Below, piece by piece: positions 55,534 to 63,607 of a stretch of 64,000 nt of DNA (position 1 is its first letter; the number at the start of each line of letters is the position of its first letter). Location: positions 311,422-375,421 of the forward strand of contig NZ_LMMM01000001.1 in NCBI RefSeq assembly GCF_001422245.1. The letters run 5' to 3'. The DNA is from Rhizobium sp. Leaf262. Lineage in GTDB: Bacteria; Pseudomonadota; Alphaproteobacteria; Rhizobiales; Rhizobiaceae. Below the pieces are notes generated by a model. It had not been told where the DNA came from. It saw nothing but the letters and a program-made list of their open reading frames with translations, and did not search any database. The translations under genes were made by a program, and so were the position numbers.

Positions 55534-56466
55534 ATGAAGAAAATACTATTGGCGGCTGTGACATGTTTATGTCTGGGGAGCGGTGCTTTGGCGGATTCAT
55601 TCGTATTTCCAGATTCCTTCCGAACCGAAGAGGTCAGTACCAACGGTACTACGCTCCACGTCCGGATCGGCGGCAAGGGGCCTGCCGTCCTCCTTGTTCA
55701 TGGATATGGAGACACGGGCGATATGTGGGCACCTCTCGCAAGAGAAATGATGGCGGACTACACCGTCATTGCCCCGGATTTGAGGGGGATGGGCCTTTCG
55801 GCGGTCGCGACGGACGGTTTCACCAAGGTCAATCAGGCAGAGGATCTGGCAGGTGTCCTTGATGCGTTGAATATCGATAAGGCCGATGTTGTTGGTCACG
55901 ATATCGGCAACATGGTCGCTTATGCTTTTGCCAAATCCCATCCAGACCGCACCACGCGTCTGGTCGTCATTGATGCTCCAGTTCCGGGGGTTGGTCCCTG
56001 GGAAGACGTTTTGAAGAACCCGTTGCTCTGGCACTTCCGTTTCGGCGGACCGGATATGGAACGGTTGGTTGCCGGGCGCGAACGCATTTACCTTGATCGG
56101 TTCTGGAATGAATTCTCAGCCGATCCTACTCGGTTTACCGAGGCTTCACGCGCTCACTATGCGGAGCTCTATTCGAAGCCCGGTCGCATGCATGCAGGCT
56201 TCATGCAGTTTGCTGCGTTTGACCAGGATGCCATCGATAACCGCGCATCTCTGGAAAAGGGCAGGTTGGAGATGCCGGTCCTGGCTGTTGGTGGTGAGCG
56301 TTCATTCGGTAAGACGATGGCCTATGTCATGCGTTTCGCTGCCGATGATGTGCATCAGGTCGTCATTCCCAACTCTGGTCACTGGCTGATGGAAGAGCAG
56401 CCCGAAGTGACGGTCGCTGCTATCCGTGGATTCCTTGATCCAGCTAAAAGCAAAAGGGAGCCATGA
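55534..56466 (+). CDS. Exported alpha/beta hydrolase (epoxide hydrolase-like)
   Basis: A 310-residue alpha/beta hydrolase with a signal peptide (residues 1-20, MKKILLAAVTCLCLGSGALA), so periplasmic. The oxyanion motif is LLVHGYGDTGDMW; the nucleophile elbow is VVGHDIGNM with Asp123, the aspartate of epoxide hydrolases and dehalogenases; the catalytic His is His283 in NSGHWLMEEQP. ATG 55534 follows GGAGACGG. It is divergent from two AraC regulators and followed 171 bases later by an SDR gene, with which it could act on one substrate. Confidence 0.9.
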   Translation: MKKILLAAVTCLCLGSGALADSFVFPDSFRTEEVSTNGTTLHVRIGGKGPAVLLVHGYGDTGDMWAPLAREMMADYTVIAPDLRGMGLSAVATDGFTKVNQAEDLAGVLDALNIDKADVVGHDIGNMVAYAFAKSHPDRTTRLVVIDAPVPGVGPWEDVLKNPLLWHFRFGGPDMERLVAGRERIYLDRFWNEFSADPTRFTEASRAHYAELYSKPGRMHAGFMQFAAFDQDAIDNRASLEKGRLEMPVLAVGGERSFGKTMAYVMRFAADDVHQVVIPNSGHWLMEEQPEVTVAAIRGFLDPAKSKREP

Positions 56467-56637
56467 CACCTATTGGCGCAACGTCCTTAGAAGCGCATGA
56501 TGCAAGCTCTCGCAGCTCTTTGATGAGGGCTAAGCCTACGTCATGGGGAGCCAAGCCCGCTGTAACCGCAAAAGTGGCTAAGTTAACCGCCGTTCTCTAG
56601 GCATCGAGGCCACCCAGATGTATCGACAGGAGCAGAG

Positions 56638-57429
56638 ATGCAAATCAATCTTACGGGCAAGACAGCCCTGGTCACTGGATCTACAGAAGGTATCGGCTAC
56701 GCAATTGCCCGCCAACTTGCAAGCGCCGGGGCAGATCTCGTGATCAATGGTCGATCGGAAGACAAGACCGAGAAAGCCGCCAAGCGTCTCGAAAGTGAAG
56801 GTGCGAAGGGAACGGTGAAGGCTGCTGCCGCTGACGTTTCGACGTCGCAAGGATGTTCGGAACTGGTCGCCAGCGTCCCATATGTCGACATTCTCATCAA
56901 CAATGCGGGTATCTTCCAGCCTATAGACTTCTTTGACGCAAGCGATGAAGTTTGGGACCGGCACTGGCAGGTCAATGTCATGTCGGCGGTCAGGCTTTCC
57001 CGCGCCTATCTGCCCGGTATGCAAAAATTGAACTGGGGCCGCGTGATCTTTCTGGCGTCCGAATCCGGCTTCAACATTCCCGTCGAGATGATCCACTACG
57101 GTGTCAGCAAGACTGCCGATATCGCGGTTGCCCGCGGGCTCGCCAAACGAATGGCAGGGACTGGCGTCACCGTGAACTCTGTATTGCCCGGCCCTACTCT
57201 TTCCGAGGGGGTCCAAGCGATGCTTGCCGAAGAGAAAGAGAGGACCGGGTTGCCCATCGAGGAGGTGGCCGCCGCTTTTGTCATGAAGCACCGCAGCACT
57301 TCCATTATCCAAAGAGCAGCGAGCGTCGAAGAAATCGCAAATCTTGTAACCTATCTCGCATCACCTCTGGCGTCGGCCACGACGGGTGCATCGGTTCGCG
57401 TCGACGGCGGGGTCATAGACACACTGTAG
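56638..57429 (+). CDS. Short-chain dehydrogenase/reductase
   Basis: A 263-residue SDR, start ATG 56638 just after AGGAGCAG. Motifs are VTGSTEGIGYAIARQL, ILINNAGIFQPIDF and the active site ASESGFNIPVEMIHYGVSK, ending with the usual TTGASVRVDGG. An insertion at about 190-225 (EEKERTGLPIEEVAAAFV) is typical of one SDR subgroup. Probably in the same functional group as the upstream exported hydrolase. Substrate unknown. Confidence 0.9.
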   Translation: MQINLTGKTALVTGSTEGIGYAIARQLASAGADLVINGRSEDKTEKAAKRLESEGAKGTVKAAAADVSTSQGCSELVASVPYVDILINNAGIFQPIDFFDASDEVWDRHWQVNVMSAVRLSRAYLPGMQKLNWGRVIFLASESGFNIPVEMIHYGVSKTADIAVARGLAKRMAGTGVTVNSVLPGPTLSEGVQAMLAEEKERTGLPIEEVAAAFVMKHRSTSIIQRAASVEEIANLVTYLASPLASATTGASVRVDGGVIDTL

Positions 57430-57671
57430 GGCTCAGCAGAACCGTTTACTTGTCTCGCCATCGACGCCCGGTCGATCCGACGTCTTTAAAATCCAGTCGG
57501 CTTAAGCATGGTACCGATGGCTTTAACAACGCTGGCACATTTATCTTTGGGCACCGCTTTGGCTGGTCTGGGGTGTCGGTAGAAACACACATGTATTTCG
57601 CTCCCTTCGCCGAATTTCAATGACTAAACCAAACGCGACCGGATGATGTCCATACCCGGTATCGTCCGATG

Positions 57672-57971
57672 CTATCGTTCAGCCGCTATCTGGTGCCGGT
57701 CAATCCCGTCGCGAAGCCGGGCCACTGCGGCTTGCAAGAACTCGCTGCGCCGTAGCTCCGAGGTGGCCTGCAACGCTGTTTCCAGCCGGTCTCGGATTCT
57801 CTCCATGAATCCCACATGGTCGAAACGGTGGGCAGCAATATTGACCTCCACCTCGTCCATGTAATGAGCCAGATGCGCTTCAAGCACGAGGTTCGCATCC
57901 GTCTGGAAATGGGCTGCCATACGCTCTGCCAGAATTCCCATTTGCACGTATGGGCCATACTTATCGCTCAT
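57672..57971 (-). CDS. Small helical protein of unknown function
   Basis: A 99-residue, mainly helical protein, not recognised. ATG 57971 follows AAGGA at good spacing, and the composition looks truly coding (regular mix of charged and hydrophobic residues, e.g. MERIRDRLETALQATSELRR). Several histidines are present. It is the last chromosomal gene before the attachment site at 58308 and may be a remnant neighbour of the tRNA-Ala locus. Confidence 0.65.
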   Translation of the reverse strand: MSDKYGPYVQMGILAERMAAHFQTDANLVLEAHLAHYMDEVEVNIAAHRFDHVGFMERIRDRLETALQATSELRRSEFLQAAVARLRDGIDRHQIAAER

Positions 57972-58290
57972 GCAGTATCCTTTTGTTGCGTGGTCAAATT
58001 ACTTAGGTCACGTGTTCGACAAACACGAGATGGTCGCACAGCTTATCGCGAAAACGTTATCTTCACCCGCGCAATTGCCGTGAAGGCTTTGAAGCTAAAC
58101 GATTGTCGCGCCAATGGCGTTTTCTTTTTCAGATATCGGAATACAACGGAACAGACCGGCTTTTGTGCAGTCAAGAGCGCTATGTCGCAACGCACGAAAC
58201 GGTGTTCACGAACTGGCATGTTTGCTTTGCAAATCACGCATGAGCCAGCCGACAAAAAAGGCTTGGTCTCGTTGTTTCTAAAGGGGAATT

Positions 58291-58307
58291 ATCACTTCTG
58301 AAGTGAT
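58291..58307 (-). terminator. Hairpin directly behind the tRNA-Ala fragment, probably its old terminator
   Basis: ATCACTTC (58291-58298) and GAAGTGAT (58300-58307) are perfect inverted arms around a single base, abutting the CCA end of the tRNA fragment. On the minus strand this would be the terminator stem of the tRNA gene. The remaining gap 57972-58290 shows nothing. Confidence 0.5.
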
Positions 58308-58324
58308 TGGTGGAGCTAAGCGGG
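58308..58324 (-). repeat. Attachment site: 3' end of tRNA-Ala
   Basis: Read on the minus strand the 17 bases are CCCGCTTAGCTCCACCA, which fits the last T-loop base, T-stem and acceptor strand plus CCA of a rhizobial tRNA-Ala, including U70 of the G3-U70 identity pair. The rest of the tRNA is missing to the right, so this is the left attachment site of an integrated element, with the full tRNA expected at its other end. The match is to the remembered tRNA sequence. Confidence 0.7.
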
Positions 58325-58410
58325 GCCTCCACGAGCAAGCTATAAGATCTTGAATCTACTGATATGAAATGATATTCCACCGAAAAATTTGGTCGGAGAT
58401 ATTGGTCGGA

Positions 58411-59814
58411 ATGGCACGAAAAGTCAGGAAGCGGGCGGCAAGGCATCTCGTTCTGAAGGGGCGGAAATATTGGTTTACTCGGGATATTCCTGAAGCGATC
58501 CGGTCTCATTTTGGGGGGAAAACGGCCTACCTCGTCAATCTTGAGACAGGCGACGTCACGAAAGCCATGGGGCGGCGCGACGAGATATTGGCCGAGACAA
58601 ACAAGCTCTTTCGAGCCGCAAAAGAAGGTCGCCCCATCAAGGGTGCCACAGACGCTGTCTTAGACCTCGCGAATGCTTGGGTAGACGAACTCCAAACCAG
58701 CCGCGCCGATCCCCACGCTTGGACAGCCACGATATTCAATCGGGACCCCGCGCACGTGGCCGACGAGGACGTGATGACCGCGGACGACTTCACAGAGGAG
58801 CGCGCCGAGGCTGTGGAGCGGGAGCATGGTTACAAGGCACGGAGACGCTTCGTGAACATTATCCAAGGTCGGGTCGACGTTGACCACCACGTCGAAGATT
58901 ACTTGAAAGAGGCGCGACTTGCGCCGAAGACAACCGACGAGCGCCGCAACCTCATCAAGCGTTTTGCGAGTTGGGCAAAGCTCAAGGGCTGGTCGCTGCC
59001 GCAAATTGACCGCGCTAAAGCCGGTAGTTATTTTTCCGAGGCAATCGCACCGCTCAATGAGCGCACCGCCCGCAAGCACCACGGGAGCGTCAAGTTGTAT
59101 TGGGACTATCTTATTGCGCGGGGTCATATAAGCGCAGCCAACCCATGGGAAGGCCAGCGGATGCCTGATAGGGGGCGTCGGGTTGAGCGGGGTGGCAAAG
59201 TCGAAGAGCGCCCCTTTAGTGAGGAGGAGATTAAGACCCTACTGTATTCAGCCTACCCCCGTGGGATGCGAGAAGCATTCAAGGCTCAAATACATGACGC
59301 CATCCGCATTGCGGCTCTCTCAGGCCTCCGACTTGCGGAACTCGTCACGCTATGGGTCGAGGAATGCCCCATTGATGAGGATGGCAATGGCTATTTCGAC
59401 ATTCGACAGGGTAAGACCGCGGCAGCCGCTAGGCGTGTGCCGATGCATCCTGACGTTATCGAAATCGTGAAACGCCGCAAGAAGGGGAAAGACCCGCAAG
59501 ATTGGCTCTTTCACGAACTGGCTGATGAGCGGAACGCAGGTGACGTCTTCGGCAAGCGTTTTGCCAACTACCGGGAGAAGCTTGGCGTGGATGACAAAAG
59601 GCCCGGACAGCGCCGCAGCTTGGTCAATTTCCATTCCTTCCGCCGCTGGTTCGTCACCGAAGCAGAACGGGCCGGTATCCCTGAAAGTACCATATCGTCC
59701 GTCGTGGGCCATGAGGAGGGGCGCAAGTCGATCACACTCGGGGTCTATTCGGGTGGACCCGCTTGGCAGCAAATGAGGGCGTGCGTGGAGGCTGTGAAGC
59801 TTCCCGGCTCGTGA
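58411..59814 (+). CDS. Tyrosine recombinase (phage-type integrase)
   Basis: A 467-residue site-specific recombinase. The N-terminal part (MARKVRKRAARHLVLKGRKY, then WFTRDIPEAIRSHF) is the short basic domain common in proteobacterial island integrases; a SAM-like core-binding domain follows at about 180-275. The catalytic domain has Arg in LSGLRLAELV, Lys in RQGKTAAAARRVP, His-x-x-Arg in FHSFRRWF, His in VVGHEEG and Tyr in GVYSGGP. An ATG at 58369 is also in frame. Its gene begins 87 bases inside the attachment site, the usual place, and should catalyse insertion at tRNA-Ala. Confidence 0.93.
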   Translation: MARKVRKRAARHLVLKGRKYWFTRDIPEAIRSHFGGKTAYLVNLETGDVTKAMGRRDEILAETNKLFRAAKEGRPIKGATDAVLDLANAWVDELQTSRADPHAWTATIFNRDPAHVADEDVMTADDFTEERAEAVEREHGYKARRRFVNIIQGRVDVDHHVEDYLKEARLAPKTTDERRNLIKRFASWAKLKGWSLPQIDRAKAGSYFSEAIAPLNERTARKHHGSVKLYWDYLIARGHISAANPWEGQRMPDRGRRVERGGKVEERPFSEEEIKTLLYSAYPRGMREAFKAQIHDAIRIAALSGLRLAELVTLWVEECPIDEDGNGYFDIRQGKTAAAARRVPMHPDVIEIVKRRKKGKDPQDWLFHELADERNAGDVFGKRFANYREKLGVDDKRPGQRRSLVNFHSFRRWFVTEAERAGIPESTISSVVGHEEGRKSITLGVYSGGPAWQQMRACVEAVKLPGS

Positions 59815-59881
59815 AGTCTGGCATCAAGTCATCAAGCTACTAGGGCACTGCTAGAGAGATTTGAACTCGGCGGATGTCGCT

Positions 59882-59908
59882 AAAAACCCCACAGTTATAG
59901 GCGTTTTT
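59882..59908 (+). terminator. Terminator-like repeat after the integrase
   Basis: AAAAAC (59882-59887) and GTTTTT (59903-59908) are inverted and end in a T run. A second small hairpin, AGCGGC/GCCGCT at 59977-59994, lies just before TATAAA. These separate the integrase from the defence-like operon; the latter's promoter should lie between about 59990 and 60050. Confidence 0.35.
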
Positions 59909-60061
59909 GCAAGGCTGGGTCAATGCGTGTGTACCGCCTTTGTGGTCACCCTGTATCCCGTATCGCTAATCTAAACAGCGGCACTCTGGCCGCTATAAAA
60001 GGCTTGTCGATCAGCGCCAAATCGGAGATGTTGACAACTCAAAATAAGCTGCGGGGCGATA

Positions 60062-61543
60062 ATGAAGATTAAGGTTGTTGATCAGCCGTCCGGAATTCCG
60101 GATCGGGACACGGTGGTACTTTTGCCGTCCAGTTGGGACGATTACATGCGTAAGGCAACCTTCTCAGCCTACTACATAGATGATGAAGGTCGGCAACACA
60201 GCCTGGGTGAGATGAAAATTAGTCATCCAGATCATGATGCTGGTCGGGTAGAGATACCTGTTAACATCGCCGAGTTGCCGGAGAATTACATCTCAGCCGG
60301 TCAAGGTGAGACGTATTATCAAACTCTAGCAGGTCTGCCCGCCGGAAAGGGTAGGTTGATATTAGTCGCGTTACGAGATGCGATATTCAACGATGAATTG
60401 TTGAATGATGTCCGGGGCCAAGCCTTCGTACGGCACGTAGTTTTCAGGTTCATCGATGCTGATAAGTTGAAAAGGCTTCGCGAGGTATCTCGCGGGGTCA
60501 AGGTCAATACGTCTTATTCATTTTCTTATATGGTGAACGGCGCCCCCCTTATCAATTGTTATGTCGATCCGAATTCTGAGCCCCCAAGCAATCTCCAAGG
60601 ATTGATCGGCCGCAACGGGGTTGGGAAGACAACGCTTATGGCGAACGTCGCTCATGCCGCATGTCTGCAATCAGAAGTCCTGGACCAGAACCCCCGGTAT
60701 GGACGCTTCGAGACGGCTTCTGAGCACGCCGCGTTCGGAAACGTAATCGCTCTCTCTTTTAGTGCATTTGATCGTTTCGACGTCCCCAGGGATGATGGAA
60801 CGGCCCCACTGGCGGTGCCCTACCATTACGTGGGACTCAGGGTTCTAGAAGAACGGAGGCTGAAGGCGCCGGAGGAGAGCGCGGCTGATCTTTTGAAGTC
60901 GCTTGAGCGGTGTCTGTTCAGCGCTAGGAAAGACGCTTGGATTGAAAGCATATCAATCCTTCGTAATGATCCAGTATTCGCGAGTTTGCCTCTTGGCTTG
61001 CTGGCCTCCGTCACAGACCCACAAGAGCTGACGCAGTTCGAGCCGCTGCTCGGTTCTCTTAGTTCGGGCCATCTTATCGTCTTGCTGGCCACCACCAAGC
61101 TGGTTGAGCTGGTCGAGGATCGCACTCTGGTCCTCTTCGATGAACCCGAATCGCATCTCCATCCACCGCTTCTAGCTTCGCTGATCAGGGTAATTTCCCG
61201 TTTGCTTCAGGAACGAAACGGCGTCGCGATCATCACGACTCATTCACCTGTGGTTCTGCAAGAGCTTCCAAGTAACTGCGCGTGGCAGGTAGATCGCATC
61301 GGTGACGAGCTGAAAGCTACACCTATGCCTATTGAAACGTTCGGAGAGAGCGTTGGTACTCTTACTCAAGAGATATTTGACCTGGAGCTAAAGAGAAGCA
61401 GCTATTATGCGGCGATCGAACGGGCATTAGAAAAGCCTGAAGTCACCTCATTTGAGCAACTTTTAGCCCACTTCTCGGGGCATCTCGGGAGCGAGGGCAG
61501 AGCTATTGCTATGGCTCTTCTAGCTACCAGAAAGCGCAGCTAG
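60062..61543 (+). CDS. ABC-class AAA ATPase, Septu PtuA-like
   Basis: A 493-residue cytoplasmic ATPase. A beta-rich N-terminal region of about 170 residues precedes the nucleotide-binding core. Walker A is GRNGVGKT (183-190), an ABC-type signature is visible as LGSLSSGH, Walker B is LVLFDEPE with Asp360-Glu361, followed by SHLHP and the H-loop TTHSPVVLQEL. This OLD/RecF-like arrangement, directly followed by an HNH nuclease gene, matches the Septu anti-phage layout (PtuA with PtuB). The N-terminal region and assignment to Septu need comparison. It is the first gene of a three-gene operon behind an integrase. Confidence 0.82.
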   Translation: MKIKVVDQPSGIPDRDTVVLLPSSWDDYMRKATFSAYYIDDEGRQHSLGEMKISHPDHDAGRVEIPVNIAELPENYISAGQGETYYQTLAGLPAGKGRLILVALRDAIFNDELLNDVRGQAFVRHVVFRFIDADKLKRLREVSRGVKVNTSYSFSYMVNGAPLINCYVDPNSEPPSNLQGLIGRNGVGKTTLMANVAHAACLQSEVLDQNPRYGRFETASEHAAFGNVIALSFSAFDRFDVPRDDGTAPLAVPYHYVGLRVLEERRLKAPEESAADLLKSLERCLFSARKDAWIESISILRNDPVFASLPLGLLASVTDPQELTQFEPLLGSLSSGHLIVLLATTKLVELVEDRTLVLFDEPESHLHPPLLASLIRVISRLLQERNGVAIITTHSPVVLQELPSNCAWQVDRIGDELKATPMPIETFGESVGTLTQEIFDLELKRSSYYAAIERALEKPEVTSFEQLLAHFSGHLGSEGRAIAMALLATRKRS

Positions 61544-61547
61544 TCTC

Positions 61548-62396
61548 ATGAAGATGATCCCTCAGTTTTCCGTATCGGGCCTCGATATCTTTAATGCTTG
61601 TGCTGTCAGGTCGAACGACAAGGCGCTAATCGCGAGATTACAAAACGGCGCAAGTTCCGTCCTACGCGCAGAGCAACAGCTTATAGAGGATTGGGCTGCT
61701 GGAGATCCTAGCGCTTATCTGAAGCGGCAGCGATTTCCTCTCTTGTGCGACGCCGACGAGCTGAAAGATGTCTACGAGCGGGTTCTGGTTGGTGGGAACG
61801 AACGTCCTACATATGAGAAGATCAAAGCCTCAGCAGGAAAGATTTGCCCACAGTGCGGTGTCGGGCGCATACGAACTCTAGATCACTACCTGCCGAAATC
61901 TAAAGCGCCGGAACTCTCCGTAGTTCCCGCCAACTTGATACCAGTGTGCGGTGATTGCAATTTTGAAAAGCTCGACCAACAGCCCAGCTCTCTAAATGAG
62001 TGTGTCTTCAATCCATATTTTGATGACTGGCGTGGCTACTCCTTACTCCATGCCAGTGTTTTCCTGACGCCAGAAGCTGTTGTTCATTTCAGGATTGATC
62101 AACCGCACGGTTGCCCTGACGAAATCTTCGAGCGTGCAAAAGCTACTTTCATTGCGTTCAACTTCGAAGAAACCCTTTCGGTAGCAGCCAGTGGCATGAT
62201 GAAAGACGTTAAAACCAACTGCCAGCGCTTCTCGGATCTCGGCGAGCCCCAGCGGTCGGAGGCCGTTCGGAGTTGGCTACAAGATCAATTCAATGGTCAC
62301 GTGGCGGATTATCCTAACGGCTGGAGAGCTGCGATGTATAAGGCGTATCTTGAAAGCGATCAGTTTGTAGAAGGCGGCTACAACTTGCTGCCTTAG
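61548..62396 (+). CDS. HNH nuclease, Septu PtuB-like
   Basis: A 282-residue HNH-type endonuclease. The zinc and active-site elements are Cys100-x-x-Cys103 (CPQCG), Asp112-His113 in LDHYLPKSK, and Cys134-x-x-Cys137-Asn138 in VCGDCN. A C-terminal helical extension of about 120 residues follows the nuclease core. ATG 61548 lies four bases after the ATPase stop with no strong ribosome site, implying translational coupling. In Septu systems the ATPase holds the nuclease in check until phage infection; that role is inferred here. Confidence 0.82.
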   Translation: MKMIPQFSVSGLDIFNACAVRSNDKALIARLQNGASSVLRAEQQLIEDWAAGDPSAYLKRQRFPLLCDADELKDVYERVLVGGNERPTYEKIKASAGKICPQCGVGRIRTLDHYLPKSKAPELSVVPANLIPVCGDCNFEKLDQQPSSLNECVFNPYFDDWRGYSLLHASVFLTPEAVVHFRIDQPHGCPDEIFERAKATFIAFNFEETLSVAASGMMKDVKTNCQRFSDLGEPQRSEAVRSWLQDQFNGHVADYPNGWRAAMYKAYLESDQFVEGGYNLLP

Positions 62397-63161
62397 ATGA
62401 CCGATCGGCAAGGGTTTCAACTTTCCGCAGAGCGTAGATCCGGAGTGCCAATGAAAGGTCGGCCAGAATTTTTGGTGGACGAGAGAGTGATCGTTGCGGC
62501 TCATGATCGCATGATAGCGAGCGACGGGGACTTGTCGCGCCATTTGCGTTTGATCAACACATGTCTGGAATGCCTTAGCCGGTTGCCTGAGTACCACGAA
62601 GAGAAGGATTACAACGAGATTACCGTTCTTCGATTGGGGGTCCGCTGTTTCAACTCGGGCGCCGCAGCGTTGCGACTCTTGCGGTGCGGCTATTTCCAGC
62701 CGGCTGTGACCATGATGCGAGATATGCTTGAAGTCTGCTGTTTGATGGATTTGTTCACGAAAGAGCCAAACGCTCTCACTGACTGGCTATCGATGACCGA
62801 CAGAGAGCGGATGAAGCACTACAAACCTGCCCGTGTGCGCGAGCGGCTGGAAAAGTTTGATGGCATCAGAGTTAAGGAGCGCCAAGCGGCCTACAATATG
62901 TTCAGTGAGATCGCCGCCCATGTGAATCCAAACGGGCACCATTTGATATCGCCAGATAATCTCACCCGCATTGGTCCGTTCGTGGAATACAGCTATTTTC
63001 GTCCAGGAATTGAAGAGCTGGCTTCGTGGCTGTCCTCGGCGACTGCTTCATTCTGCAATTTAGTCGACACAAACGAGACCGCTGCTTTAGAGGTCAAGGA
63101 AAAGTTCGTGGATGATCTAATGGAGTGGCGACAGCGATACTTCCGTCCCAAAGCGGACTGA
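62397..63161 (+). CDS. Unrecognised helical protein, third gene of the defence-like operon
   Basis: A 254-residue protein, not confidently assigned. It is almost wholly helical, with LGVRCFNSGAAALRLLRCGY and the hydrophobic TMMRDMLEVCCLMDLF, a pattern loosely like DUF5677/HEPN-type proteins, but no clear HEPN Rx4-6H motif was found. ATG 62397 touches the HNH stop with no gap; an alternative ATG 62451 has GGAG in front and would give 236 residues. Coupling to the ATPase and nuclease genes suggests it belongs to the same system as an effector, regulator or immunity factor. Function unknown. Confidence 0.75.
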   Translation: MTDRQGFQLSAERRSGVPMKGRPEFLVDERVIVAAHDRMIASDGDLSRHLRLINTCLECLSRLPEYHEEKDYNEITVLRLGVRCFNSGAAALRLLRCGYFQPAVTMMRDMLEVCCLMDLFTKEPNALTDWLSMTDRERMKHYKPARVRERLEKFDGIRVKERQAAYNMFSEIAAHVNPNGHHLISPDNLTRIGPFVEYSYFRPGIEELASWLSSATASFCNLVDTNETAALEVKEKFVDDLMEWRQRYFRPKAD

Positions 63162-63607
63162 AATATATTAGGGCTCGGCCTCTTACGCATACGTGCTTGC
63201 TCGGATAGGCCAGACCAGTTCGGAAGCAGTCCGGTCGCCCATGGTGAAAGCAAACCACTTTGCGCATCAGCCCGAGCCGTTGGGCGAACTGGGGTTGATC
63301 GGCCCTCTTCCGGGCCTTTGCGGTACCTTCATTTAGGACAGCCGCTTAGTTCGACAAGTCAAACGCTTCAAACGTTGAGAAGCATCTACTCCCCGAGTGA
63401 AAGCAGAGAGCCGCCGTAGGATCAGAGTGTGCTAACGCTTTCGAGGTATCGAAGATTGAATCTCCAGTCGGAGTGCTCTCGTTTCGCTGGTTTTGAGGAG
63501 AAAACCAATGTTGATTTCGGTAAAATACCGGGGGACAGCGCTGGGCACGGCTGTTGAAAACTCCTTCTACCAGCTATGATTGAGGAAAATCACTGGAACT
63601 CACGTGC
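63162..63607. other. Intergenic region in the mobile element
   Basis: A 446-base gap between the three-gene operon and the next gene. Apart from the small frame at 63508-63579 no coding sequence was found. It should hold the promoter for the right-hand gene, but no convincing boxes were seen. Confidence 0.45.
63508..63579 (+). CDS. Possible 23-residue leader peptide
   Basis: ATG 63508 follows a strong GAGGAG at good spacing and opens a 23-codon frame (MLISVKYRGTALGT then AVENSFYQL). It ends 28 bases before the next gene. It may be a translated leader or chance; no family resemblance. Confidence 0.3.
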   Translation: MLISVKYRGTALGTAVENSFYQL

